From: Limnanthes douglasii subsp. nivea | Taxonomy: Eukaryota > Streptophyta > Magnoliopsida > Brassicales > Limnanthaceae | Assembly: GCA_036936605.1 (NCBI GenBank) | Contig: JAUPFV010000002.1 | Coordinates: 195,261,273-195,325,272 of the forward strand | DNA length: 64,000 nucleotides | Reading direction: 5' to 3' | In this document: positions 35,666-48,614 of the stretch, in pieces | Position numbering within the stretch: the stretch's first letter is position 1 | Layout: each line of letters begins with the position of its first letter | Position numbers and translations under genes: made by a program | Notes under the pieces: model-generated | Seen by the model: the letters and a program-made list of their open reading frames with translations, nothing else | Told to the model about the DNA's origin: nothing | The model's database searches: none

Positions 35666-35999
35666 AAACGTAACACCCGTTAAATTGATGGGCCGAGAAG
35701 TTCAAACTGGACTAGTTGCACTTTTATCATCATCACTATCATTGTCGATTTTATCGATTTTTTATTCTCGTATATCATTATTTTTAATATACTGCTTTGA
35801 TTTTTTTTTATATCCTTTTTAGTCTTGTGACTCTTATCCCATATTTAAAATGTGGAAAAGAAATGCTACCAAATTCTATATAAAAGGCATGGTAGCTTTT
35901 CAAAATAATATATTTTTCTTAGTCTTATCCCACATCTAAAATGAGAGTATGAATTTCTACTAAGGTGCTTCTAAAAGTAGCCCATACAATAGTGAAATT

Positions 36000-36215
36000 A
36001 GTTAAAAAAATTAGTGGAAATTCGGATTCGGATATTATCCGTATCCGGATAATATCTGTATCCGGATAATATCCATCGGATACAGATTCAGATGTTTTTT
36101 TTTATAAAACTTCGGATTCGAATTCGGATTCGGATAGTAATTTCGGATTTCGGATTCGCATTCGGATATAGACAGATTCGTATCCGAAATATCCGTTTGA
36201 CAACCCTAAGGGTAA
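36000..36215. mobile_element. Possible terminus of a hAT-type element with CGGAT-rich subterminal repeats
   Basis: Many short direct and inverted copies of CGGAT/ATCCG (for example ATTATCCGTATCCGGATAAT) end in CGTTTGACAACCCTA at 36197-36211. Its reverse complement, TAGGGTTGTCAAACG, is like the end of many plant hAT elements. A matching left end was not found, so this is either a fragment or a solo end. Confidence 0.45.
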
Positions 36216-37029
36216 TCTTTCGCATTTGAATAACTTATGGATTGATATTATTTATTAGGGTGTAAGGTGTCACTTTAGATGTTGAAAATAAACAAACAAC
36301 ACATGTCTATCTTCTTTCGATGCAAATATTGCATGAGTTACTTCAAATATAACATGTGTTTACGGTTGATTTGTTTTTTTAATCCTAGGATTTTATATGT
36401 CAGGAATTGGGAGACGATCGACTCAATAAAGATATATGGCGGTTAGACAGGGAAGATAGGTTTTTAAAAGATAAATAAACTAAAAAATAAAATAACTTTA
36501 GTATCATAAGAATAGTCCACCTTCGGTGTTCCTATTTGTATATATATTGAATTATAGGTGGTTACAAAACTTTAAGTTGAATATGTTCCTATCTATGGTA
36601 TATTAGTTTTTAATACATAATAAATTCATGTATATTATACGATTACATAAATATTTATAGTGTTTTATTACTATTTGGGTATTATATTATCATCGTCCGT
36701 CAAAGAATCTAATTGATATTTTTTTCTTTAACTTATCAATTTTTTAAATTGGACGTTTATAGGTAAAGTGTCAGCTGATTCAGTGCCACGACAAGGTAAG
36801 TCGATATGATCGTTACTTTGGCGGGGTAGGTTGGAAGTGTTTCATCATCAACGAAAGTGTCAAAATGGACCATCTTTCATGGGATATTTATGCAATGAGT
36901 CATTTTGAAACGTCTTTAGGAGGAATCTTGCATAAATATCTCAAATTTGGTCCATATGTTCTTCTATTGATCAATTGGCCATCATAGAAATTCTATGAGC
37001 AAGAATTGTAAGGACTCTACGATCTTGTT

Positions 37030-37392
37030 GTGGTCTACACTGATGCGTTGGCTACATCATTGTCACGATTTTGTAGCTGTTGCAACTTTCATATAATGAA
37101 TTTGTTGGAACTTTTGGTAGAATTTTTCATGAAAAATAAAGTAACTAATTTTGGGGATTTGTTGGCTCGTGTTGAAGAACAAATCAAGATGGAAGAAACC
37201 ATAAAAGGTACGTTATATGGAGTTTTAAATTCTTACCCTTTGGAAAATGCTAGTGACACGCTCTCGATTTTCCAACTTCAAACAAAGTCTAAGCATAAAT
37301 GTTTAGATTCCAGACATAACATTGTTGAAGTATCTATAATCAAAATCAAAGTTCAAAGGGAAGCTGATAATGAACTAGAACAACAATTATAA
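37030..37392 (+). pseudogene. gag fragment of the decayed Tat element
   Basis: The open frame includes LSRFCSCCNFHIMNLLELLV and VTNFGDLLARVEEQIKMEE, the latter matching the gag C-terminal pattern of Tat elements (TFGELLARAEEYI type). The N-terminal gag core is not readable upstream. Confidence 0.5.
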
Positions 37393-38099
37393 TAATAGCC
37401 AAAATTTGGAACATTTTAGGTGAAGACCCTACACGTAGCTAAACAAAAATTTGAAGGTAATTTATAGAAACACTAAATATATGGTCAAACTTTGGCCGCC
37501 TGAAAAGCTTATGCACTTCCATGGGAAAAATAGACCATAATAAGTTTTGTAAGTTCCAAAATGATATACGATACTATACACAAGACTGTATTTCTCTAAA
37601 AGATGAAGTTCGGAATGTGATTGATGATGGAAAGCTTCTGGAGTTTGTAAAAAATAAGCCAAGAAATAAGATAAGATAAAATACGACATTATATCAGCCT
37701 CAAACAAAAAATGAATGCTAAGTTGTGGCAGTGCTTAAACCCCACATAAACTTTGGAAAATAATATTATTATGGACAAAGAAGAAACATACATGGATTCA
37801 GACTCAAATATACAAAGCATTTGCATAGTTAAGGGACTCGTTCTTAAGTATAAAAGTTATAGAAAAGACATATTAATGATTTATAAGCTCGATTTTATGG
37901 TCAAGCGTCACTCCTTTTGTATAGAAATCCTTAACCAATGATTGGTTTCATTGATGAAGACCTAAGAAAATTTTAGCACCACACTATGATACAATCTTAA
38001 TCACAGTAAGATAGTTAAAGTAGATGTAAAGAGATTATTTATTGATAATAACAGCTCAACCAACATACTATACATGAGTCTTATGAAAAAATATATGTT

Positions 38100-40450
38100 A
38101 TTTTGGCCCTAATTCCAAACACATGAGAATCAACTTAAAGCTTAATATAGAGAAATTCATCTTCGTTATACGGTATGAGAACTTTTGAGGTTACATGGTC
38201 TGTGAGAAAGACATAAAGGTAAAGCCCACACAAGTTTCAAATATAGTTGCAATAAAATCGCCTAAAAACACTAAAGAAGTTAAAATATTAAGCTAGAGGT
38301 TGGCTGCATTATACATATTAAATTCAAGATCTTTCAACCATTCTTTCATATGATAAAAAGAGTTTGAAAATTCAGTTCAAACCTAGTATGTGATAAAGCT
38401 TTCAACAATATTAAAAAAAATTATGACCTCTCTAGAAGTATTAACAAATCCAAATCTAGGTGAGTTTCTATATTTATATTTGACACTCTCGGATTATAAT
38501 TTTAGTGAAGTTCTAGTTAGAGTAAAATAAATGCATCTAGGACAGTATGTTATGTTGGTAAGTCCATATTAAACTGTTACTCGTTACTTATAAGTAGATT
38601 AAATTGTGTTAGCTATACTAATTGCGACATGAAGATAAGCCCCTACTTTCAGGCTGAAACTAATATAGTATAACTTAATTCCCTTTAAGAAGTGTATTAT
38701 AAAAGTGCGATATTTTGGAGAGACTGACTAGATGATCAATAAAATTAGGAGATTATGATATAAAATTCAAACCGAGAACTACAACTAAAACTCTAGACTT
38801 GAAAAGTTTTCCAATTGAGTTATAGTTAGAAAGCTTGTGTCTTTATCATAATAACCATAATCAACCTGGTATATTAGAATAAAAGGAGAAAATAATAACA
38901 TGGGCTCTAGAACAAAAGTTTAACTAATATATCCCATATGAGAAACTATTAATGAGCTAGACAATCAAATTTGGTTTCTCTAATTCAAAAAACAAGATAG
39001 AGTATAAGGCTGCAATGGTTGGCCTTTGGATAACTAACGTTTGTGGGACTAGAAAGGTAAATATTTTCACAGAATCTTAGCACGTAATCAACCAAGCTCT
39101 GGGCTAGGTCGAGGCTAAAAATGAGAATGTAATCCAATACCCGAAGGAGTTACATCGTTAAATAACTCTATTTGATCAAGTGGTTTTTTAATAAGTATGA
39201 AAGGGAATAGAACATAGTAGCCCATAATCTATATCTTTGACATGTGCAAACTCAACACTAGTGTCAAGTCTTTCAGCTTTAGGGGTTATGCTAATTGAAA
39301 GACATGAATGTGATGAAGGTTGGATATCTCTCATAAAGTTATACCTTTTATAAGGCAAACTGTCAGTGGATAAGATCAAAACTAAGCAAAAGATAAAATA
39401 AACAATATATATATATATATGCATTGTCTAAACCTTGTATAAACAATGACTCATTAACCTCTTCTTTGATGTCTCGGACCTGAAAAGACATCCTTTATAG
39501 TAGAAGAAATCCATGATGGAGAATGAAGTGCCTATTTTGGTTATAAGGTACTACAAAAAAATATCATCACAAAGATATAATTGACCAACCATCTTGGAAG
39601 ATGCAAAAATAATTGTAAACAATTATGATACCTGCCAACGATTTTCCAATAAGATACAAATTCCGGCTGCTTTGTTGAAAACTATTTTAGAGGTCATTCC
39701 CTTCGATACATAAGGTTGTGACATTATAAGGCCTCTTTCAAAGGCTTAAGGAGGAAGATAACTTTTATTGGTGGCTGCATATTTTTTTACAAAGAGGTGG
39801 AAGAACAAACATTAGTAAAAATCACAGTAAACGAAGTTATTTACTTCTTGAAAACAAACAAATATTTTATATATAAGATTATAATAGTCGTCATAACAGA
39901 CAATGGAACACAATTCCAAAACAAGCGATTATAATTGTTCTTTAAACAAGAGGTACTATCAAAATTTATATTCTCCTCCCAATCGACACGTGTACAGTCA
40001 GTTAGAGGTTACAAATAAAATAATAACATATAACATAAAGAAATCCTAGAAGAAGTAAAATTGACAATATTTCTTGCATGAAGTTTTATGGTCATACAGA
40101 ACCACCATGAGAACTGCAATGGCCGAAAAACCTTTTGCTTCGGTCTATGGAATAGAAATAATAATATCAGCCAACGTAGTATTCCTTCATATAGGATAAA
40201 AACTTATGAGAAAGAAAGTAACATTGAAGCATAAATATAAAAAATGATATCGTTAAAGAGAAAATATTGAAGGCTCACTTAAGATCAAAACACTAAAAAG
40301 TCTTATGAGTGATAAATATATTTCAAAAGTCTCAAATTCTCAAGGTTTCCAGTTGGAGACTATACTTAGAAATGAGAATCATAATGTCAAAAACAAATAT
40401 ATGGAAGCCAAATTAAATATAAAAAAACACTACACATAGAATATTTCCAA
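38100..40450 (+). pseudogene. pol traces of the decayed Tat element (RT end, RNase H, integrase)
   Basis: Recognisable shreds: the RT connection region with VKILS-RLAALYILNSRS near 38280 and LYLYLTLSDYNFSEVLVRVK near 38470; RNase H with NKIEYKAAMVGLWITN near 38997; integrase with ITDNGTQFQNKRL near 39893-39930. All are in shifting frames with many stops. Confidence 0.55.
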
Positions 40451-41330
40451 CAAAATAGAAGCTCAAAATAGAGTTCATTCAAACAAATACCCCATCCCTC
40501 TGCGGATTTTGGTTCGAACAATAACCTCATTGTAGAAAAAGTACAATAAAACATAAAATAGATAAATTAAGGTTGTTATGGAGGGTCAAATTTTATGGCA
40601 GAAATAATATATCCAAATTGATCAGCAACAACATCAGAAGGAAGAAAAACTTCAACATTGACTGTAGAAGAAATATCATTTACATCTTTAAAGGTTCATA
40701 AATAATATTTTCATTTCCAGCACCCGAAGAAGAAACACCGACAATGTTAGCAATAATGTAAGAATAAGGATTAGAAAGATTTTGAGTCTCAACCTCAAAT
40801 GTTCTTCAGCATCATCTACAGAACCGCCATAGTTATTTTTCAACATTCTTTCTCTTTTAAAAATTTAGCATGCTCAAAACCCTTTACAAATATAAAGAAA
40901 CTAAATTAAATTAAAAAGCTATACATAGAATACCTTCCAATAAAACGGAAGCTACAAAAAAAAAATTTCTCAAAAAATACCTCATCCGTGTGGGGATTTT
41001 GGTTTGAAGAAGCGCGTAATGCTAGAGAAAGTACAATCAAACACAAAAGTAAATAAATTAAGGTTGTTGTGGAGGGTCAATTTTTACGGCAGAAATAATA
41101 AACCCATATTGATCAGCAACAATATTAGAAAGAAATACAACTTCAATATTGGCTTCATAAAAAGGATTATTTACTCATTCAACGACAATATAGACAATAT
41201 TTTTGTTTCCAGTACCTAAAGAGGAAACGCCGAAAATGTTAGCAATAACATCAGAATAAGGATTATAAATATTTTGGATTTTATGGCCCTTGCATGTGAA
41301 TCTTTAGCATCAGTACTAATCATAGTTGGC
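40410..41330. repeat. Two-copy tandem repeat, period about 490 bp
   Basis: Copy 1 is about 40410-40899 and copy 2 about 40900-41330. Shared blocks include CATAGAATA, GGATTTTGGTT, AATTAAGGTTGTT, GGAGGGTCAA, GCAGAAATAATA and ATGTTAGCAATAA. Read antisense the copies give peptide-like strings (PNPDSDVIANVVGVSSSG type), so an antisense ORF end may have been duplicated. Confidence 0.75.
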
Positions 41331-41976
41331 GCACCCAAAATTATACAAGCATTATGTCAAGAATGATTATGACATAAACAACTAGATAAAATATTATCGT
41401 TTACAAGGATGGTTTGATATTTATTGAGCCATTGTCCACCAAAATTAACAAATAAAATGTAACTGGTTTTATCATAGAAAACATGTTTACCGTAAATCTT
41501 ATCGATTTTCATAGATTAAAAAGGTAGAACGTAAAAATACAGTTAAGTGTCATGAACAAAGAAGAAATTTAAGTAAAGTACAAGACAAGAACAAAAGTAA
41601 AAATGTTTAAATGTTAGTTTTATCATATGTAGAAAGATTATTAAATATTTTATAACCATTGGCCATAGTAACATAAAAATAAGCACTTCTCGTCCTGATA
41701 GAAACAATGGTCAACGCAAAAAATCTATAATACTGAACTTATGAAAGACTTTCCTATATATATATATATTAATTGACGTCATCAAAATTCTTCACTTATT
41801 GGGAAGTAGTTGGTTGGGACACATATAGATTTTCTTGAATAATTTTGGCCCTCAAGAGAGATAGATAGTGATAAAGTTTCAACGCAGAGGTGAAAATCAC
41901 TACCTCATCAATCAGAGGTCAGCTAAAATATTTCTTGTACAATACTCCACCCAATACCACGTATCCATATGCTTTG
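41331..41976. other. Unassigned AT-rich stretch
   Basis: No gene recognised. No integrase of the neighbouring minus-strand Tat element is found here, although that is where it would be expected. Confidence 0.5.
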
Positions 41977-43883
41977 AATTGCATCCTTTTAGCCATTACT
42001 TTTTTCAAATGGCAATGTGCCATGGACCAAGAAGGCTTGTATCTCGCTTCTCCAATCTTTCACTAGAGCTGTGGATATCTGGAAAGCTTCGATGCTTCCT
42101 TCAACCGGTTCAGACCCCTTAATGATTGACGAACTTTCTTGGGTGACTATCCATGGGTGTTCCTCAGAGTAAGACGCCCTAGCCAAAGAATCAACCACTA
42201 AATTCCCTGACCTATGAACATGTTCAAACCTGACGTCCTCAAACTCTAAGGTTAAAGCCTTCAAGACCCCCAGGTACTTCACTAAATGATATTTTCTTTC
42301 TTCTGACCGCCGCAGAGCATGGTTCACCAAAACTTGGGAGTTTTTTATTAACTTAACTCATTGGCTCCGCAAATCTTTGCAAGTCTTAACCCGGCCAGAG
42401 CCGCTTCGTATTCTACCTCATTGTTTGATGCTTGGAATCCAAGTCGAACCGTGTGGTACATCGCAATGCATTCCGGGGAAGTCAATTGTACTCCCGCACA
42501 ACAGCCAAATGAACTGGACACCCCATCAGTTCGGACTAACCACTATGGGTCGAACGTTTCTTCTCCAACATCCATGTTATCCCGGTCAGAATGAAACTCT
42601 ACCAAAAAATCAGTTAATGCTTGTGCTTTGATTGCGGTTCACGGTTCGAATTCAATGTCAAAATCCCCGAGCTCTACCGACCACTTTGTCATTCTTCCTG
42701 ACACATCGGGCTTCTGCAGCATATTCTTCAAAGGAAAATATGTTCGTACTACAACCGTATGAGCTTGGAAATAAGGCCTCATTTACCGAGCGGATATTAC
42801 TAGTGTAAGTGCTAACTTTTCTAGCTTGAGGTACCGTTTTTCTGCTTCCAAAATACTTTTACTCACATAGTAGACTAGCCTTGGAACGTTCGACTCCTCT
42901 CAGACTAAGATCGCACTGACTGCAAAATTGGACACTGCCAGATAAATGAACAGCTTCTCCCCCGTACGCGGCTTTGTCAAGATTTCTGGGGAGGAAAGAT
43001 GTTGTTTGATGTGGTTAAAGGCATCCGAGCACTCTTGTTTCACTGACTATGTAGCCTAAGAATTTTTCGGGTCTCACCCCAAATGTGCATTTTTCCGGGT
43101 TCAATTTTAAATTTATTTTGGCCAGATTAGCGAAGGTTTCTTCCACGTCAGCTAAATGATCCTCATCCTTGGGACTCTTAACCAACATGTCATCAATATA
43201 GACTTTCACATTGCTACTGATCTGACTCTCGAAAGTTTTGTTCACTAAAGGTTGATATGTTGCCCCTGCGTTTTTTAGTCCAAACGGCATCACCCTGTAG
43301 CAGTGTAGACCCCTTCCAGTGATGAAAGTTGTGCTTTCCTGATCCTTCGGGTCCATCTGGATTTTATTGTACCCAGAATGCGCGTCCATAAAGGACAGTA
43401 GACTATTTCGGACGTCGAATCAACCAATTGATCTATTTTGGGGACCGGGAATGAATCTTTAGGGAAAGCCCTATTCAGATCAGTGAAGTCTACACACATC
43501 CGTCATTTACCATTTGTATTCTTTACTAAGCTCGGATTGGCAGTCCACAACGGGTATTATGATTCACGGATATGGCCTACTTTTGTTAAACGGTCTACCT
43601 CTGGCATTATCAGTTCAGTTTTCTCTTGGGAAAAAGATCTTCTCTTTTAAATGATCGGTCGAACACTTTTCCTTATGGCTAACCTGTGACAGATGATATC
43701 TTCTGGGACCCCTGTGACATCTTCTGTGCACCAAGCAAACAAATGTAATTTGGTAGAAACATACCTGAGTAAGCTTTCTTTTGCCTTTTGAGATAGCCTT
43801 GTTCCTCTCTTGAGACTTTTTCCGGGGCTAAACACACGATCCTCGAAGCATTCATCAGGGATCATGAACCCAACAGACTCCCT
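41977..43883 (-). repeat. Duplicated RT-RNase H segment, distal copy
   Basis: It aligns with 43884-45690. It contains RT text (VMPFGLKNAGATYQPLVNKTFE; YIDD at 43189-43200) and RNase H (LVVDSLARASYSEEHPWIV near 42150). It keeps about 100 bp that are deleted from the other copy. The frame is broken (for example near 43010 and 43400). Confidence 0.9.
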
Positions 43884-45690
43884 TTGAATCGTATCCTTTT
43901 AGCCATTACTTTTTCAACTGGCAATATGCCATGGACCAAGAAGTCTTGTATCTCGCTTCTCTAATCTTTCACTAGAGCTGTGGACATCTGGAAAGCTTCG
44001 ATGTTTCCTTCAACCGGTTCGGACCCTTAATGATTGACGAACTTTCTTGGGTGACTATCCATGGGTGCTCCTCAGAGTAAGACGCCCTAGCCAAAGCCGC
44101 TTGATATTCTGCCTCATTGTTTGATGGTTAACCAAAATTTGGGAGTTGTTTATTAACTTAACTAATTTGGCTCCGCAAATCTTTGCAAGTCTTAACCCGG
44201 CCAGAGCCGCTTGATATTCTGCCTCATTGTTTGATGCTTGGAATCCAAGTCGAATCGCCTGGTAAATCGCAATGCCTTCCGGGGAAGTCAATTGTACTCT
44301 CGTACAACAGCCAAATGAACTATATCCCCCATCAGTTCGGACTAACCATTCTAGGTCGAACGTTTTTCTTCAACATCCATGTTATCCTGGTCAGAATGAA
44401 ACTCTACCAAAAAATTAGTTAATTATTGTGCTTTGATTGCGGTTCACGGTTCGAATTCAATGTCAAAATCCCCGAGCTCTACCGACCACTTTGTCATTCT
44501 TCCTGACACATCGGGCCTCTGCAGCATATTCTTCAAAGGAAAAGATGTTCGTACTACAACTGTATGAGCTTGGAAATAAGGCCTCATTTACCGAGCGAAT
44601 ATTACTAGTGTAAGTGCTAACTTTTCTAGCTCGAGGTACCGTTTTTCTGCGTCCAAAACTTTTACTCACATAGTAGACTAGCCTTGGAACGCTCGACTCC
44701 TCTCGGACTAAGACCGCACTGACTGAAAAATTGGACACTGCCAGATAAATGAATAGCTTCTCCCCCGTACGCGGCTTTGTCAGGATTTTTGGGGAGGAAA
44801 GATGTTGTTTGATGTGGTTAAAGGCATCCGAGCACTCTTGTTTCACTGACTATGTAGCCTAAGAATTTTTCGGATCTCACCCCAAATCTGCATTTTTCCA
44901 GGTTCAATTTTAAATTTATTTTGGCCAGATTAGCGAAGGTTTTTTCCACGTCAGCTAAATGATCCTCATCCCTGGGACTCTTAACCAACATGTCATCGAT
45001 ATAGACTTTCACATTTCTACTGATCTGACTTTCGAAAGATTTTTTTACTAAAGGATGGTATGTTGCCCCCGCGTTTTTTAGTCCAAACGGCATCACCCTG
45101 TAGTAGTGTAGACCCATTCCAGTGATGAAAGTTATGCTTTCCTAATCCTTCGGGTCCATCTGGATTTTATTGTACTCAGCATACGCGTCCATAAAGGACA
45201 ATAAACTATTTCGGACGTCGAATCAACCAATTGATCTATTCTGGGGACCGAGAATGAATCTTTAGGGCAAACCCTTTTCAGATCAGTGAAGTCTACACAC
45301 ATCCGCCATTTACCATTTTTATTCTTTTCTAAGCTCGGATTGGCTGTCCACAATGGGTATTGTGATTCACGGATGTGGCCTACTTTCGTTAAACGGTCTA
45401 CCTCCGGCATTATCGCTTCAGTTTTCTCTTGGGAAAAAGATCTTCTCTTTTGAATGATTGGTCGAACACTATTCCGTATGGCTAACCTGTGACAGATGAT
45501 ATCTTCTGGGACCCTTATGACATCTTTTGTGCACCAAGCAAACAAATGTAATTTGGTAGAAACATATATGTGTAAGCTTTCTTTTTCCTCTTGAGATAGC
45601 CTTGTTCCTCTCTTGAGACTTTATACGGGGCTAAAAACATGATCCTCGAAGCATTCACCAGGGATCATGAACCCAAGAGAATCCCTTGGA
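43884..45690 (-). repeat. Duplicated RT-RNase H segment, proximal copy
   Basis: Tandem partner of 41977-43883, about 1.8 kb, differing at scattered sites. RT text RNVKVYIDDMLVKSPRDEDHLADVE with YIDD at 44992-45003. Inside it a short rearrangement repeats GCCGCTTGATATTCTGCC and its neighbours at 44096-44126 and 44207-44237, where roughly 100 bp of RNase H has been lost. The junction with the other copy lies at CCCTTTGAATCG (43876-43887), with only a few bases of microhomology. Confidence 0.9.
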
Positions 45691-45729
45691 TCGTCAACAG
45701 GATCGGAATCCGAGGGAGGCCCCTCTGAC

Positions 45730-46451
45730 TACTATTCTCTTTTAGGCCCGACCCCTTTCAACTGCTTGGGGGCCAGTGCCGCTTTGTAGCATTCCCTAGC
45801 CATTTTTTGACTTGACCTTACCGTTCCCACATTGTTGCCCACCACATACTTTAAACACTGGTGAACTGTAGACGGTACAACGTGCATCTTAGACAACCAT
45901 GACCTTCCGAATATGGCATTGTACGATGTAGGGGAATCTACCACTACGAATAGTATTGTGACTATCTTCTTGAGTTGCCCTCTGCCCAATTCTACCATTC
46001 CCTTGAATTCTCCGTCTAGTTCGGCGGTTGCACCGGTGAATCCTACTATCGTTCTGTCAGATTGTAGGATTATTGGTGGATTTGTTATCTAGTTTTAGGT
46101 TGTCATAAACATTATGTTGGCGGAGCTCCCTGCGTCAATCAAAAAATTTCCTATCTCATTTCCAGCTATCTCTGCTCAGATCACCACTGCGTCCTCATGT
46201 GGACCAGATACGTCTTTAATGTCATCATCCTCGAAGCCAATAATTGGTGATGGGTTTTTGTATAGCTGCGATGAGTCTCCCGCTTCCAACTGTGTTGCCA
46301 GACTCACAATGTGCCTTTTCCTGGGATAATTCGATATACCTGCTACCGTATGCCCACCGAAAATGGTTGGTGATTCAAAAAACGCACATAATTCATTAAC
46401 CTTTCCTATGGTGATTGATTCCTCCACCATGTTCACATTGTTCCTTCCCAA
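45730..46451 (-). pseudogene. Aspartic protease region of the Tat element
   Basis: The active site reads FLIDAGSSANIMF, with D-A-G at 46136-46128. It is preceded by SPIIGFEDDDIKDVSGPHEDAVVI and followed by SPTSYNAIFGRSWLSKMHVVPSTVHQCLKYV, both Tat-typical. The two open parts (46451-46176 and 45998-45732) are joined through a stretch with stops, so it is not intact. Retroviral-type proteases cut the polyprotein during particle maturation. Confidence 0.8.
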
Positions 46452-46463
46452 CTTCGGATCAAG

Positions 46464-48320
46464 TTACTTTACGGATATATCGAGTGCATCAACAAATTTT
46501 TCGTGGATCGCATCAGATATCATCATGGTATCTTCTTGCTTCAGGTTAGCTTCTTTATTTGGTGCAATTGCGGTATTCTTCTTGAAAAAATCAACTAGAT
46601 TTCCATTCTCTATCAGATACTGAAATTCTTTCTTTAGTGCCACATAATCTTTGGTGTTATGTCCGATGTCATCGTAAAACTGACAGTTTGTGTTCTTCTT
46701 GTGCTCCCTCGGGGTCTGTAATGGGAAAGGCTTGCGAGAATGCACATTCACACATGTTTTCTCAAAAATGGTTGAGACGCACTTGGTCAATTTTGCGTAA
46801 CGAGCTGGTCAGACCCACCTATTTAATTCAGGTCTGACATACTGCTGAGCTGCTTGACCTGTCTGCTGGTACTGTTGGTTTTGTATCGTCCGTTGAGGGG
46901 TTTGGTTCGTTGTTTAAACTTGGGCTTGCGGTCGGTCAGTTGCGACCGGTTGCGTAGTTTGAGGTTGGACGTTCACCTTCGCTGTACTGGCCCTTGCTAA
47001 GGTCGGATCCTGATAGAATTGAGACATGGATTCTATCTCCGAGGCTCTAGTTTCTTCGACTAAGATCATTTTCTCTATCTGATCCAACAGAGCTCCAATG
47101 CCATAGCTTGTGTCTCTGCGGAATTTTCTTTTGTTACCCCAAGAAGAAGACCCATCCGGAAAATGGCTAATGCTACCTTGTCTTCAAAAAATTCCATGTC
47201 CATCTTCACCTGAATGAACGTTTCGTGTATTTTTTCAAACTTTCTCCAATTTTCAGTCTACATTAAATGATGGTATCCCCGTTTGCGGGAATTGTTTTTG
47301 CTTCCGACGAAGTGTTGTAAAAACATGCTCGAAAACATGTCGAAGTTCTTTATGCATCCTTGTGGTAGAGGGTTATATCATTTGGACACAGCATTTTTGA
47401 ATGTCCGATAGAATGCTCTACATAACAACTTGTCGTCACCATCGTAATTGATCATAAAGTTTTTGAACTGCTCAATGTGGTTGTCCGGATCCTGAGTTCC
47501 GTCGAAATTTTCTAACTTGGAAATATCGAACCACTTGGGAAGATGCCTAGAGAGGATCTCCGGGGAAAGAGGGGATGACCTCTAGTTGTGCCCAACTTTA
47601 TAAGCGCTTCCCCCCGGACCATCATTGGCTGGTAAATACAATCTTTCTTCAGTCGGAGAAGTGAAATGGTTACTGACTTGGTAATCTTGATGATAACTGT
47701 CGGATTGAGGCTGTTTTCGAGTAGTGACATGTTCGACTCAAACATTTCCCGTCTTATCCTGCTCATCGGAGTATATTTTTCGTTTACCAAGGCCGACTTT
47801 CCTCCTAGACTTCTTCTTTTCTCCGACTGGTCCGATGGGTGTGTTAACGCGTCCTCGAATCTCTGTGCCTTCGATCTGTTTTTATCTAGCATCTGTCTCC
47901 GACGAGGAAGACTCATTTGAACTTAAAGAGGTATATTCGCTAGACTTAGATGGTTCGTATCTTTGTTCCGATTTAGCGCGCATAATAGAATGTCAACGTC
48001 TTCTCCTTCGTTGATTATCTCCGGGTTGAATGACATCTTGAGTCTGATGAGCCTCGATCTTTTCTTGTCGAACCTCATATATGACCGTCTTGGAGCTTGC
48101 CATCATGGCTTCCCTTTCCGCATTCAGCCTTTCGATGTCTTCTAGTAGCTCTTTTCGTTTGGCGACCAGGACTGATTCCTCTAGAAGCTCTTTTTGCGTA
48201 TCGATTCGAGGCATTGTCTTCGTTTGTGACTTGTTCTTCCATTAGATGGTCACCAGACTCAACACCAACTAGATCTCTTGTCGGATTAGTCTCGATCTCT
48301 CCACGAGCTTCAGCATCCAT
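46464..48320 (-). pseudogene. gag remnant of the Tat element
   Basis: The start is at 48320 (MDAEARGEIETNP). A helical charged part follows (KELLEDIERLNAEREAMM, 48214-47993), then the gag core near 47530-47180 (LENFDGTQDPDNHIEQFKNFM; KLLCRAFYRTFKNAV). The knuckle-like NCQFYDDIGHNTKDY in 46790-46464 lacks most of the cysteines. Frameshifts lie near 48080, 47510 and 46800. The overlapping plus-strand ORFs are shadows. Confidence 0.75.
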
Positions 48321-48379
48321 ATTTGTTTTAGAAAATTAATTCTGGGTACCAAGCGGTTCCCACAGACGATGTCACTAAT

Positions 48380-48614
48380 GAACTTAGAAAATCTTTAGTG
48401 AAGTTCAGAAGCAGAAATGTTCGTAGGAGTGGATCGGACGGGAGAATATTCGTATGAAGTGACAGCAAATAATGAAATAAATAATTATTAGAAAGGAAAA
48501 GAGACAAAATGAATAAATGTAGTAATAATTGACTAATCATTGGCCAATTTTCCCAAAAGGGAATGTCCTTTATATAATAAATGAGGTAGATAGTAAATAA
48601 CATAATTACCACCA
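48380..48614 (-). repeat. Probable 5' LTR of the minus-strand Tat element
   Basis: It lies just upstream (minus strand) of the conserved leader. It holds a TATA box, TTATTATATAAAGG (48570-48583), and ends at a CA/TG near 48613. No second LTR is available, so the outer end is a guess. Confidence 0.45.

Larger units (their letters stand above)
36750..41330 (+). mobile_element. Heavily decayed Tat-type gypsy element
   Basis: Plus-strand traces appear in the right order: gag (37030-37392), RT end (about 38100-38560), RNase H (about 38960-39130), integrase (about 39480-40250), then a 490-bp tandem repeat that may be the post-pol spacer with an antisense ORF relic. LTRs were not recognised. This is the most diverged of the four Tat-type relics in the window. 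Confidence 0.6.
41977..48614 (-). mobile_element. Tat-lineage gypsy element, 3'-truncated, with internal tandem duplication
   Basis: Read on the minus strand: an LTR-like end (about 48614-48380), a leader with GTCTGTGGGAACCGCTTGG (48384-48355), gag (about 48320-46640), protease (about 46450-45730), RT and RNase H (45700-43884), then a second RT-RNase H copy (43883-41977). No integrase, antisense ORF or second LTR follows. From memory, the leader text is the conserved start after the 5' LTR in many plant Tat elements (TGGCGCCGTCTGTGGGAA type). Confidence 0.8.

Noticed and set aside
47512..48339. Plus-strand ORFs over the Tat gag
   Set aside because: They are shadows of the minus-strand gag, which has gag-like text in order; the plus-strand peptides lack motifs.
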